A DNA stretch of 64,000 nucleotides, taken from positions 124,001 through 188,000 of the forward strand of contig NZ_WNKX01000005.1 of NCBI RefSeq assembly GCF_009720745.1. Direction: 5' to 3'. The notes under the pieces are model-generated. The model was not told the origin of the DNA. It was given only the letters and a program-made list of their open reading frames with translations, and ran no database searches. Shown piece after piece: positions 27,971 to 36,233 of the stretch (position 1 is its first letter; every line of letters starts with the position of its first letter). The stretch comes from Massilia eburnea (GTDB lineage: Bacteria; Pseudomonadota; Gammaproteobacteria; Burkholderiales; Burkholderiaceae_D). The translations under genes were made by a program, and so were the position numbers.

Positions 27971-29985
27971 CGGGATTGCTTCAGCAAACTTTTCAGCCGT
28001 GCGACTGGGTTATCTTTGTGCGCTGACGGCGCGCCGTATTTGAGCGCGCCATACAGCTCCAGGAATGCGGTCATGGCAGCTATTTTCTCGCGTGGCAAAT
28101 TAAGTTGCCGCACGCGTTGCGACAGGCCCAGCGGCCCTTCGTCCGGCGCCTTCGACAGGCCATGCCGCGCCAGTTGGCGGCAGAAGGCAAGGTAGGCGGT
28201 ATCGACGGGATCGCGCACGCGCCAGGTCCAGCGCTGCCTGGCCAGCCATGCCAGCACGGCGCAGGCCACCAGGGCGGCCAGCAAGCGCCAGTCGCCAAAG
28301 GCGGTGGCCAGTTCTTTGAGGAAATTCTCCTGCCTGTTGGGATTGTAATCGAGGATCCATTGGTTCCACGCATTATTGACCGCACTGATGCCAAAACGTA
28401 GTTTCGCCAGCCAGGAACCCTGGTCGCGCGCCAGGTTGGCTAAGCCTTGCAAGCCGAATGGCGCTGCTTGCGGCAAGGTTTGCGACAGGCTGCTGCGGAT
28501 GCGTTCCGGCGCTACGGCGGCGGTCGGGTCGAAGCGCGTCCAGCCGCGCTTGTCGCCAAGCCAGACTTCGCTCCAGGCGTGGGCGTCGGACTGGCGAATG
28601 GTGTAGTAGCCGTCGACGGGATTGAACTCTCCGCCCTGGTAGCCGTTCACCACGCGCGCCGGCAGGCCGGCTGCGCGCATGAGGTAGACGAAGGCGCCGG
28701 AAAAGTGTTCGCAAAAGCCCTTGCGCGTATCAAACAGGAATTCGTCGACACCGTCGCGGCCCAGCCGGTCGGGTTCCAGCGTGTATTCAAAGTGGTCGCG
28801 GAAATTGGACAGCACGGCGGCGATGGCGGCGGCGTCGCCTTTCTCTTCGCGCAGGGCCTGGATCTGTGCGGCGTAGCGCAAGGTGCGTGGGTTGAATCCC
28901 TGTGGCAGCTGCAGCCAGGTTTGCAGCGTTTCGGGCGCCAGCTGCGTTTGCGCAACATAGGCGGGATGGGCCACGCTGTCGTAGCGCAGGCGCTTGTCGC
29001 TGGCGGCCTGCACCAGCTGTTCCAGCTCGCTGGTGTAAGAGGGACTGGCCTCTTCGATCCTGAACACCGGCTCGCTGAGCTCGAGCATGAAGAGGAATTG
29101 CCGGCGGCCCGGTTCCAGTGTCACTTCGTAGGGATAGGATGGGCCGGCATAGGCGATCTGCCGCTGCAGGAGCGCCAGCTGGCGCGGCGATTGCAGTTCG
29201 CCGATGCGCGACCAGGTGCGGCCGTCGTAGCGGCTCAGCACGGGCCCGCGCCAGTACAACTGCTGCTGCAGCGGTGCGGCGCCGCTGAACTTGGCGCGGA
29301 AGGCCACTTCTTCCGACAGGGCCAGGCTGGTCATGGAGCCGGGCGACATGCTGTCGGACATGCCGCTCTTGCCGCCGCCTGCGTCGCCAGGCAAGCCCCA
29401 CAGCGGACCCTGGATGCGCGGAAAGCCAATGAACAGCAGCACGCCCAGCGGTGCGGCGACGAGGAAGACCCGGCCGGCCAGCTTCAGGCGCGTGGCCAGT
29501 GGCGGCACATGGCCCGTGTACTGGAAGGTGATCTGGGCCGCCAGCAGCACGATGATCGTCACGACCATGACCGCAGCGGTGGCGATCGATTGCGAGTAGA
29601 AGAAGTTCGTCAGCAGCAGGAAGAAGGAGAGGAAGATCACCACGAACAGGTCGCGCCGCGCATGCATTTCCAGCAGCTTGAAGGTGAGCAGCAAGGACAG
29701 CATGGTGACGCCCGCTTCGCGTCCGAGCAGGGTGTGGAAGTTCAGGTAGACGCCGCCCATCGCCAGCACTGAGACGGGCAGCAGCAGCCACAATGGCGGC
29801 AGGCGGCTGCCGCGCAAGGTGACGGCTGCGCGCCAGAGCAGGCTGAGGCAAATGGTGGCGGAGGTCCACAGCGGCAAATGGCCGAAGTGGGGCAGCAGCA
29901 CCAGCACCGACGCCAGCAGCAACAGCAGGGTGTCCGACTTGTCGCGTGTCAGCGGGCCGGCCAGCCTGGCGATGCCGGCGATCAT
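27967..29985 (-). CDS. tgpA: TgpA-type membrane transglutaminase-like protein (DUF3488/DUF4129)
   Basis: 672 aa. Seven or so N-terminal transmembrane helices (DUF3488), then a periplasmic transglutaminase-like domain with the catalytic Cys in KGFCEHFSGAFVYLMRAAG and His/Asp in SDAHAWSEVWL and WTRFDPTAAV. A further helix and DUF4129-like tail follow. TgpA is essential in Pseudomonas aeruginosa and thought to act on cell-wall-linked substrates. ATG 29985 has a strong AGGAGG. It overlaps both neighbours by 4 bp. Confidence 0.93.
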   Translation of the reverse strand: MIAGIARLAGPLTRDKSDTLLLLLASVLVLLPHFGHLPLWTSATICLSLLWRAAVTLRGSRLPPLWLLLPVSVLAMGGVYLNFHTLLGREAGVTMLSLLLTFKLLEMHARRDLFVVIFLSFFLLLTNFFYSQSIATAAVMVVTIIVLLAAQITFQYTGHVPPLATRLKLAGRVFLVAAPLGVLLFIGFPRIQGPLWGLPGDAGGGKSGMSDSMSPGSMTSLALSEEVAFRAKFSGAAPLQQQLYWRGPVLSRYDGRTWSRIGELQSPRQLALLQRQIAYAGPSYPYEVTLEPGRRQFLFMLELSEPVFRIEEASPSYTSELEQLVQAASDKRLRYDSVAHPAYVAQTQLAPETLQTWLQLPQGFNPRTLRYAAQIQALREEKGDAAAIAAVLSNFRDHFEYTLEPDRLGRDGVDEFLFDTRKGFCEHFSGAFVYLMRAAGLPARVVNGYQGGEFNPVDGYYTIRQSDAHAWSEVWLGDKRGWTRFDPTAAVAPERIRSSLSQTLPQAAPFGLQGLANLARDQGSWLAKLRFGISAVNNAWNQWILDYNPNRQENFLKELATAFGDWRLLAALVACAVLAWLARQRWTWRVRDPVDTAYLAFCRQLARHGLSKAPDEGPLGLSQRVRQLNLPREKIAAMTAFLELYGALKYGAPSAHKDNPVARLKSLLKQSR

Positions 29986-30962
29986 GGGTCCTCCTTGCCG
30001 TACAGGGCCAGGGCGCGCAGGCAGTCGGCGCAATGCAGTTCGCCCAGGCCGAGCGCGATTTTGCGGTGGCCGACGTCCAGGGCGTAGGGCAGGGCGCGCC
30101 GTTCCGCTTCCAGCACCCAGGCAGCGAGGCGCGACAGCCGCAGTTCAATATCGAGCAGGGGCGGCAGGGCGTTCAGGTCCAGCAGCAGGTCGGACACCGC
30201 ACCGCCTTCGAAATGCTTGCTGACCAGGTTGCCGCCATCGGCAGGATGCAGGCGCGCGATCTGGCGCCACGCCAGGTGGCGCATCGGGTCGCCCGGCTGG
30301 TAGTTGCGGATGCCGGAGAAATTATCCAGGCCCACGGTGCCGTAACCGTCTTCGCGCGCGGCGCCGCTGGTGGGCAGGGGCGGCGGCGCCACTTCGGGCA
30401 GCGGGTAGGCCAGCACTCTCAGGTCCGGCTGCCAATAGGCCCAGGCGCCAAACAGACCAAGCGGGAAGCGTGAAAACAGGCGCACGCGCGGGGCGGTCAG
30501 CCAGCCGCGTTCCCTGGTGGGGCGCGACAGGATCACGGTGGCGCTGCTGCCGGAGGCGACGTCGACCGCCTGGCGCGGCTCGCCTTCGTCCTGGAACCCG
30601 AGCCAGACGGCATAGCGGTCGCGCGGTGTGTCGTTGCGCAAATACAGTTCGAACTGGGCCTCGGCGCCCGCGAACACCGGCTGCGAGCGGCCCGGCGCCA
30701 GGCGCAGGAAGGCCAGGTTCTTGGCCGTCAAATACATATCGACCAGGGCGCAGGAACCGGTGAAGAAGGTCAGCACGAAACCCAGGCCCAGGCTGTAGTT
30801 GACCGAGCCGATCAGCATGATCAGCAGCAGGCCGACGAAGGCGATACCGGCTTTGGTGGGCAGGATGAAGACGCGGCGCATTACCAGCTGCACTTCGCCC
30901 GGTTCCTTTTCCTTCAGCTGGAAGATCCAGCCTTGCAGCCATCTCCGCGTCGCGGCAAACAT
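29982..30962 (-). CDS. DUF58 domain protein
   Basis: 326 aa. Two N-terminal transmembrane helices (about 34-75), then a vWA-like DUF58 domain with the signature GIRNYQPGDPMRHLAWRQIA. DUF58 proteins occur with MoxR ATPases and transglutaminases, as here. Molecular role unresolved. It lies 4 bp after moxR and overlaps tgpA by 4 bp. Confidence 0.92.
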   Translation of the reverse strand: MFAATRRWLQGWIFQLKEKEPGEVQLVMRRVFILPTKAGIAFVGLLLIMLIGSVNYSLGLGFVLTFFTGSCALVDMYLTAKNLAFLRLAPGRSQPVFAGAEAQFELYLRNDTPRDRYAVWLGFQDEGEPRQAVDVASGSSATVILSRPTRERGWLTAPRVRLFSRFPLGLFGAWAYWQPDLRVLAYPLPEVAPPPLPTSGAAREDGYGTVGLDNFSGIRNYQPGDPMRHLAWRQIARLHPADGGNLVSKHFEGGAVSDLLLDLNALPPLLDIELRLSRLAAWVLEAERRALPYALDVGHRKIALGLGELHCADCLRALALYGKEDP

Positions 30963-30966
30963 GGCC

Positions 30967-31902
30967 TTAAACCGGGACGGACTTTTGCAGCTGCAGCACC
31001 AGGTCGCGGCTGGCCAGCGCGGTGCCGTGCGAAGACTTGAGTGGACGCAGGCGGTGCGCGCACACCGGCACCAGCACGGCTTGCACGTCTTCCGGCATCA
31101 CATGGTCGCGCCCTTCCAGCGCGGCCCAGGCGCGCGCCGCCTGCAGCAGGGCCAGCGCGGCGCGCGGGCTCAGGCCTTCGGCGAAGAAACCGTTCTGGCG
31201 CGACGCTTGCGCCAGCGCCTGGACGTAATCGATCAGGGCGGGAGAGGCGTGGATCTGGCGCAGCGATTGCTGGGCGGCCGACAATTCGGCAGGCGTCATG
31301 GACGGCGGCAGGTGCTTGAGCATCTGGCGGCGGTCTTCGCCCATCAGCAGCGCGCGTTCGGCGGCGGCGTCGGGATAGCCGAGCGAGATGCACATCAGGA
31401 AACGGTCCAGCTGCGACTCCGGCAGCGGGAAGGTGCCTACCTGGTGGGTCGGGTTCTGCGTCGCGATCACGAAGAATGGTTCGGGCAGCGGACGCGTGAC
31501 GCCATCGGCGGAAACCTGGCGCTCTTCCATCGCTTCCAGCAGCCCGGACTGGGTCTTCGGCGTCGCGCGGTTGATCTCGTCGGCCAGCAGCACTTGCGTG
31601 AAGATCGGGCCGGGATGGAAGGTGAAAGCGTTCAGCTCGCGTTCATAGATCGACACGCCGGCCACGTCGGCCGGCAGCAGGTCGCTGGTGAACTGGATGC
31701 GGTTGAATTGCAGGCCCAGCGACAGCGCCAGGGCATGCGACAGCGTGGTCTTGCCGACCCCCGGCAAGTCTTCCAGCAGTAAGTGGCCGCCGGCCAGCAG
31801 GCAGGTCAGCGACTGGCGCACCTGCAATTCCTTGCCGACGATGACCTGGCCGACCTGGGCTGCGACGGCGTGCAATTTGGTATACATGGTTTGGGGTCTC
31901 AT
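30967..31902 (-). CDS. MoxR family AAA+ ATPase
   Basis: 311 aa. Walker A DLPGVGKTTL, Walker B LLADEINR, sensor 1 IATQNPTH, and an arginine-finger region LPESQLDRFL define MoxR. These act as chaperone-like ATPases with DUF58/vWA partners. First gene of the minus-strand operon leading into DUF58, tgpA and mltB. The ATG at 31902 is used; an ATG at 31887 is equally plausible because neither has a clear ribosome binding site. Confidence 0.93.
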   Translation of the reverse strand: MRPQTMYTKLHAVAAQVGQVIVGKELQVRQSLTCLLAGGHLLLEDLPGVGKTTLSHALALSLGLQFNRIQFTSDLLPADVAGVSIYERELNAFTFHPGPIFTQVLLADEINRATPKTQSGLLEAMEERQVSADGVTRPLPEPFFVIATQNPTHQVGTFPLPESQLDRFLMCISLGYPDAAAERALLMGEDRRQMLKHLPPSMTPAELSAAQQSLRQIHASPALIDYVQALAQASRQNGFFAEGLSPRAALALLQAARAWAALEGRDHVMPEDVQAVLVPVCAHRLRPLKSSHGTALASRDLVLQLQKSVPV

Positions 31903-31948
31903 CCCGCCGCGTGGTAGATTAGACGCATTCTATGCGAGAACGCGATTC

Positions 31949-32875
31949 ATGAGCACAGCTATTTACAGCCATCCCGACTGCCGGCGCCACGAGATGGGCG
32001 ACTGGCATCCCGAATGCCCGGCGCGCCTGCAAGCCATTGCAGACCAGATGATCAACGCCCACATCGACGACTTGCTGGAACACCGCGATGCGCCGCTGGC
32101 CGAGGTGGAGTCGATCGCGCGCAACCACACCGCCAACGCCATCGCCATCGTGCGCGACCATCTGCCGGCCGCCGGCGAGTACTACCCGATCGATGGCGAT
32201 ACCTCGCTCAATGCCCACAGCTGGAATGCCGCGCGGCGCGCGGCCGGCGCGGCGATTGCGGCTACCGATGCGGTGATCGACCGCGAGATCGACAATGCCT
32301 TTTGCGCGGTCCGCCCGCCGGGCCACCATGCGCGTCCCACCGAGCCGATGGGGTTCTGCCTGTTCAATAATGTAGCGATCGCCGTCAAGCACGCACTCGA
32401 CGTGCGCGGCCTGGAGCGCGTGGCGGTGGTCGACTTCGACGTCCACCACGGCAACGGCACCGAGGAGGCGTTACTGAACGAACCGCGCGCGTTGATGGTC
32501 AGCTTCTTCCAGCATCCGTTCTACCCGTATTGCGAAGTGCTGCCGGAGACGCCGAACCGCGTGAATGTGCCGGTGCCTGCGGGTTCCAAAGGCGACACCG
32601 TGCGGGCGCTGGTGCAGGAAAAGTGGCTGCCCGCGCTGCATGCCTTCAGGCCGCAGATGATCTTCATCTCCGCCGGTTTCGACGCGCACCGCGAAGATGA
32701 TCTGGGCGGCATGGGCCTGGTGGAGGCCGATTACGCCTGGATGACGCAGCAGGTGATGGAAGTGGCGCGCCAGCACGCGCAAGGCCGCATCGTCAGCTGC
32801 CTGGAGGGCGGCTACAACCTGTCCGCGCTTGGCCGCAGCGTGGTCGCCCATGTGAAGGCACTGGCGGAACTCTGA
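31949..32875 (+). CDS. Class II histone deacetylase / acetylpolyamine amidohydrolase family protein
   Basis: 308 aa zinc deacetylase fold. AVRPPGHHARPTEPMGFCLF has the catalytic His pair, VDFDVHHGNGTEE supplies Asp and His zinc ligands, SAGFDAHREDDLGG the second Asp, and CLEGGYN the transition-state region. Bacterial members deacetylate acetylpolyamines or lysine residues; the substrate is not evident. It diverges from moxR with a 46-bp gap. The next gene begins 1 bp after its stop. Confidence 0.92.
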   Translation: MSTAIYSHPDCRRHEMGDWHPECPARLQAIADQMINAHIDDLLEHRDAPLAEVESIARNHTANAIAIVRDHLPAAGEYYPIDGDTSLNAHSWNAARRAAGAAIAATDAVIDREIDNAFCAVRPPGHHARPTEPMGFCLFNNVAIAVKHALDVRGLERVAVVDFDVHHGNGTEEALLNEPRALMVSFFQHPFYPYCEVLPETPNRVNVPVPAGSKGDTVRALVQEKWLPALHAFRPQMIFISAGFDAHREDDLGGMGLVEADYAWMTQQVMEVARQHAQGRIVSCLEGGYNLSALGRSVVAHVKALAEL

Positions 32876-32876
32876 G

Positions 32877-33479
32877 ATGCTGCCGCTGTTGATTGCGCTG
32901 GCCGGGGCCAGTACATTCCCCTATCAGTCGCTGGCTACGCCGGCCAGCTGCACCGCGCCCGAATGGCCGCGCGAAGCCCTGCGCTACGAAATCGAAGGCT
33001 CCACCACGCTGCAATTCCAGATTGGACTGGACGGCGCCGTGCGTAACGCGCAGGTGAAGCAGGGCAGCGGCTGGAGCATCCTCGACCAGGCGGCGCTGGC
33101 AGGCTTGGCGCGCTGCCGTTTCAAGCCGGGGCTGGATGCGGCGCGCGAGGGCGTCGAATTCCCCATTCAATATGCGTGGACGCTGGAAGGTCCGGCGCCG
33201 CTGCGGCCCAAGCTTCTGCCGGGGACTTGTGCCCCGTCATCGCATTTCCTGCGCTACGACGACTTTGACCGGCAAGTCGATCACCGCGCCTATGTCAAAC
33301 TGCGCTTCCTGGTCGACGCTGAAGGCAAGCCGCAGCGCATCGTGCCGGAATTGGCCCGCTTCGATCCGGTGGTGGTGCGCGATGCGGTGAATTGGCTGCA
33401 AACTTGTCGTTTTGGCATTGCGCCCAAGGCCGCCGGCCCGCGTACCGACACCTCGTTCGGAAGGGTGGTCTTGAGGTAA
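32877..33479 (+). CDS. Tandem TonB C-terminal-like domain protein
   Basis: 200 aa. Short hydrophobic N-terminus (possible signal peptide), then two TonB-C-like halves: PEWPREALRYEIEGSTTLQF (about 28-105) and a second around RAYVKLRFLVDAEGKPQRIV (about 135-195). There is no Pro-rich spacer and no long ExbB-contacting anchor, so it is unlikely to be a working TonB energy transducer. Translationally close to the deacetylase gene. Function unknown. Confidence 0.75.
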   Translation: MLPLLIALAGASTFPYQSLATPASCTAPEWPREALRYEIEGSTTLQFQIGLDGAVRNAQVKQGSGWSILDQAALAGLARCRFKPGLDAAREGVEFPIQYAWTLEGPAPLRPKLLPGTCAPSSHFLRYDDFDRQVDHRAYVKLRFLVDAEGKPQRIVPELARFDPVVVRDAVNWLQTCRFGIAPKAAGPRTDTSFGRVVLR

Positions 33480-33516
33480 AATGGCGGATTGTTCATTCGA
33501 TTCGTAAGGCAAGAGC

Positions 33517-34464
33517 ATGTCTATCCAATGGTTCCCCGGGCATATGAACGCCGCCAAGAAAAAGGCGGCGGAACAGATGGCCGACGTCGATGTCGTCATC
33601 GAAGTGGTTGACGCGCGCCTGCCTGCGGCCAGCTGCAATCCGCTGGTGGAGGAACTGCGCAAGTTCCGCCAGCGTCCTTGCCTGAAAATCCTGAACAAGA
33701 TCGACCTGGCCGACCCGGACGCCACCGCGGCCTGGATCCGACATTTCGAACAGGACAAGACCGTCACCGCCTATGCGATGACCACCAAGAAGCCGTCCGA
33801 CGTCGCCAAGGTGATCTCCAAGGCGCGCAAGCTGGCGCCACACCGCAATGAACCGACCAAGCCATTGCGCATGATGATCATGGGGATTCCCAACGTTGGG
33901 AAGTCGACCCTGATGAACGCGCTGCTCAAGCGCCGCGTGGCCAAGGTGGGCGATGAGCCGGCCGTCACCAAGCAGCAGCAGAAGATTTACCTCGATCTGG
34001 AAACGGTGCTGATCGATACGCCCGGCTTGCTGTGGCCGAAGATCGAAATGCCTTCCGATGGTATGGCGCTGGCGGCCTCGCACGCGATCGGCGCCAATGC
34101 GCTGATCGAGGAGGAAGTGGCGGTGTGGCTGGCGGAAGAATTGCTGAAGCGCTATCCGGATTTGCTGAAGGCGCGCTACAAGGCGGACGTGTCGGCGATG
34201 GATGGCGTGGCGCTGATCGAGCGCGTGGCGCAGCTGCGCAGCTACCGCTTGAAGGGCGGGGATTGGGATTTCGAGAAGGCCTCGCACATGCTGCTGCAGG
34301 ATTACCGCAGCGGGGCGCTGGGGCGGATTTCGCTGGAGACGCCGGCGACGCGCGCAGAGGCCCTGGTGGCGCATGCCGAGGCTGAACGTATCAAGGCTGA
34401 AGAGGCGGAGCGCAAGGCGGCTGAAAAAGAAGCCGAGCGCATGAAGGGCAAGCGGGGTACCTGA
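33517..34464 (+). CDS. rbgA: Ribosome biogenesis GTPase YlqF/RbgA
   Basis: 315 aa. Circularly permuted GTPase: the G4 motif NKIDL comes before G1 GIPNVGKST, and G3 DTPG follows. N-terminal QWFPGHMNAAKK is diagnostic. RbgA assists late 50S assembly. The C-terminus is a charged Ala/Glu/Lys helix. The stop TGA lies within the first bases of a family A repeat (TGAAACCGG). Confidence 0.93.
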   Translation: MSIQWFPGHMNAAKKKAAEQMADVDVVIEVVDARLPAASCNPLVEELRKFRQRPCLKILNKIDLADPDATAAWIRHFEQDKTVTAYAMTTKKPSDVAKVISKARKLAPHRNEPTKPLRMMIMGIPNVGKSTLMNALLKRRVAKVGDEPAVTKQQQKIYLDLETVLIDTPGLLWPKIEMPSDGMALAASHAIGANALIEEEVAVWLAEELLKRYPDLLKARYKADVSAMDGVALIERVAQLRSYRLKGGDWDFEKASHMLLQDYRSGALGRISLETPATRAEALVAHAEAERIKAEEAERKAAEKEAERMKGKRGT

Positions 34465-34567
34465 AACCGGTACCTCAGTGTCAGACCCGCAGGGGTAGAC
34501 ACTTGACACGCGGCGGCCGCGGGCCGGTGTCGGACCCTGCGGGTCTGACACCGGTTTACCGGTTTCA
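34462..34567. repeat. Family A palindromic repeat, copy 5 (variant), supplying two stop codons
   Basis: Variant arms CTGAAACCGG...GTGTCAGACCC and GGGTCTGACACCGG...CCGGTTTCAG. It fills the whole gap between rbgA (plus) and the DODA-like gene (minus). The TGA of each gene is the TGA at the outer end of the nearest arm (34462-34464 and 34565-34567). Confidence 0.88.
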
Positions 34568-35353
34568 GCCCAGCTTGAAGCTGCTGACCGCCAGCGCCCC
34601 CATGAAGCGGTCCTCGTGATACACCACTTCCGCAACCGCATCCTCCGCCGCACCCACTACCACCATCAAGGGCAGCAAATGCTCCTCACGCGGATGGGCC
34701 ATGCGCGCAGCCGGGGCCCGTTCCCATTCCAGCAAGCGCGCGGTACGTTCCGCCGGCGCCTCCGCCATGGTCTCGCGCAGCCAGGCATCGAACACGTGCG
34801 ACGCCTCAGCCCCCACGGCATTGAAAGCGCGCAGGTTGTGGTAACTCAAACCGCTGCCCACGATCAGTACACCCTCATCGCGCAAAGGGCGCAGCAAGCG
34901 CCCGATCTCCAGGTGCTCGGCCGGATCCAGCCCATGCCTTAGCGAAAGCTGCACGATCGGTACATCCGCTTCCGGAAACGCCGGATACATGGCGCTGAAC
35001 GTGCCATGGTCAAACCCCCGCGCCGGATCAAGCCTGGCGCGATCGCCCAGCAGCGAAGCCACGCGTTGCGCCAGCTCCGGCGAACCGGGAGCAGGATATT
35101 GGATCTGGTAAGTATGCGGCGGGAAACCGCCATAGTCATAGATCATCGGCGGCCTGGCCGACGATGACAGCAGGAAGTCGCGGCCTTCCCAGTGCGCGGT
35201 GACAACGAGAAGGGCTTTCGGCTTGCCGCCAGCCTGGCGCGGCAAGTCGCGCAGCGATGCCTCGAGCTGGTCGTAGGCGTTGCCGAATTGGTCACGCATC
35301 CAGGGCCAGGGGCCGCCGCCGTGTGACAGGAAGAAGGTGGGCAAGGTAGACAT
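34565..35353 (-). CDS. Extradiol aromatic dioxygenase, 4,5-DOPA dioxygenase (YgiD) type
   Basis: 262 aa LigB-fold enzyme. SHGGGPWPWM (His11), TAHWEGRDFLLSS, GFDHGTFSAMYPAFPEADVP and PREEHLLPLMVVVGAA match the YgiD/DODA family, whose members bind a metal and open DOPA or related catechols. The substrate in this organism is unknown. ATG 35353 chosen over a TTG 9 bases upstream. Its stop codon is within a family A repeat arm. Confidence 0.92.
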   Translation of the reverse strand: MSTLPTFFLSHGGGPWPWMRDQFGNAYDQLEASLRDLPRQAGGKPKALLVVTAHWEGRDFLLSSSARPPMIYDYGGFPPHTYQIQYPAPGSPELAQRVASLLGDRARLDPARGFDHGTFSAMYPAFPEADVPIVQLSLRHGLDPAEHLEIGRLLRPLRDEGVLIVGSGLSYHNLRAFNAVGAEASHVFDAWLRETMAEAPAERTARLLEWERAPAARMAHPREEHLLPLMVVVGAAEDAVAEVVYHEDRFMGALAVSSFKLG

Positions 35354-35372
35354 GCCCACCAATATACTCCGG

Positions 35373-36233
35373 TCAGCGATTCGCTGCAGATACCGACATC
35401 AGCGCAAACAGGCGCGCCGCGCGCATCCAGGCCAGCGTCAGTGCGATAAGCTGGGCCAGCACGAAGGCTGCCGCAAGCAGCAAGGCATTGCTTCCTGCCA
35501 CCTGCAGGCGCGCCACGGCCAGCACGGACACCAGCAGCAGGCCGCCGACGGTCAGCACCAGATAAACGCACAGCATGGCAGCGGGACGGCGCAGCAGCAG
35601 CTTGACGCCCCACCACCAGGCCTTGACGGCGGAGGTGCGGCGGCGATCGATGGCCAGTTGCGCGCGGCCCGCGTCCAGGGTCAGGTTGGCCAGCAACAGC
35701 AGGATCACGGTAACGATGTGCGCCGCAGTCGTCCAGTGCGAGGCATCGGATTCCAGTGCCACGGTCAACGCATGCTTCTCTGCCGCCTCGCCCAGCGCGC
35801 CGCCGATGGCCAGGGCGACGCCCAGCGGAACGATGGCCCACAGAAGCATGCGAAACATGCGCGGATATTCCGCAATGCCGCCAGCGAACAGCTCGCGGAA
35901 GCGCGCCGTTTCCTGCGCGCGGCCGGCAGTGGTGATCACCCCGGTGAGGAAGGGTGACAGTAGTAGCGTGAGGGCCAGCGCGGCGAGGGCGCCGGCTTGC
36001 AGTGCGACTGCGTTGCGCCGCAATTCACTCAGCACGTCGGTGACGGCGACCAGGTCCAGCGCACGGGCCAGTTCGGGCGCACGCACGGAATGGTTCAGCA
36101 GCTCGGACAGCGTACTCCAGACGGGCAGGGCGAACAGCAGGGCGGGCAGCAGCACCGCGGCCAGCCACACCAGCAGCAGGCGCCATTGCAGGGCGGCGCG
36201 GGCCGCATTTTTCAAATTGGTGGTCAGCTTCAT
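35373..36233 (-). CDS. Polytopic membrane protein of unknown function
   Basis: 286 aa with about six hydrophobic segments (near 17-40, 78-100, 130-150, 165-190, 215-240, 245-270) and many Arg/Ala in the loops. No family recognised. It overlaps the upstream M1 peptidase gene by 4 bp (ATGA), so the pair is co-translated; the protein may serve as membrane partner of that peptidase, which is inference only. Confidence 0.82.
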   Translation of the reverse strand: MKLTTNLKNAARAALQWRLLLVWLAAVLLPALLFALPVWSTLSELLNHSVRAPELARALDLVAVTDVLSELRRNAVALQAGALAALALTLLLSPFLTGVITTAGRAQETARFRELFAGGIAEYPRMFRMLLWAIVPLGVALAIGGALGEAAEKHALTVALESDASHWTTAAHIVTVILLLLANLTLDAGRAQLAIDRRRTSAVKAWWWGVKLLLRRPAAMLCVYLVLTVGGLLLVSVLAVARLQVAGSNALLLAAAFVLAQLIALTLAWMRAARLFALMSVSAANR

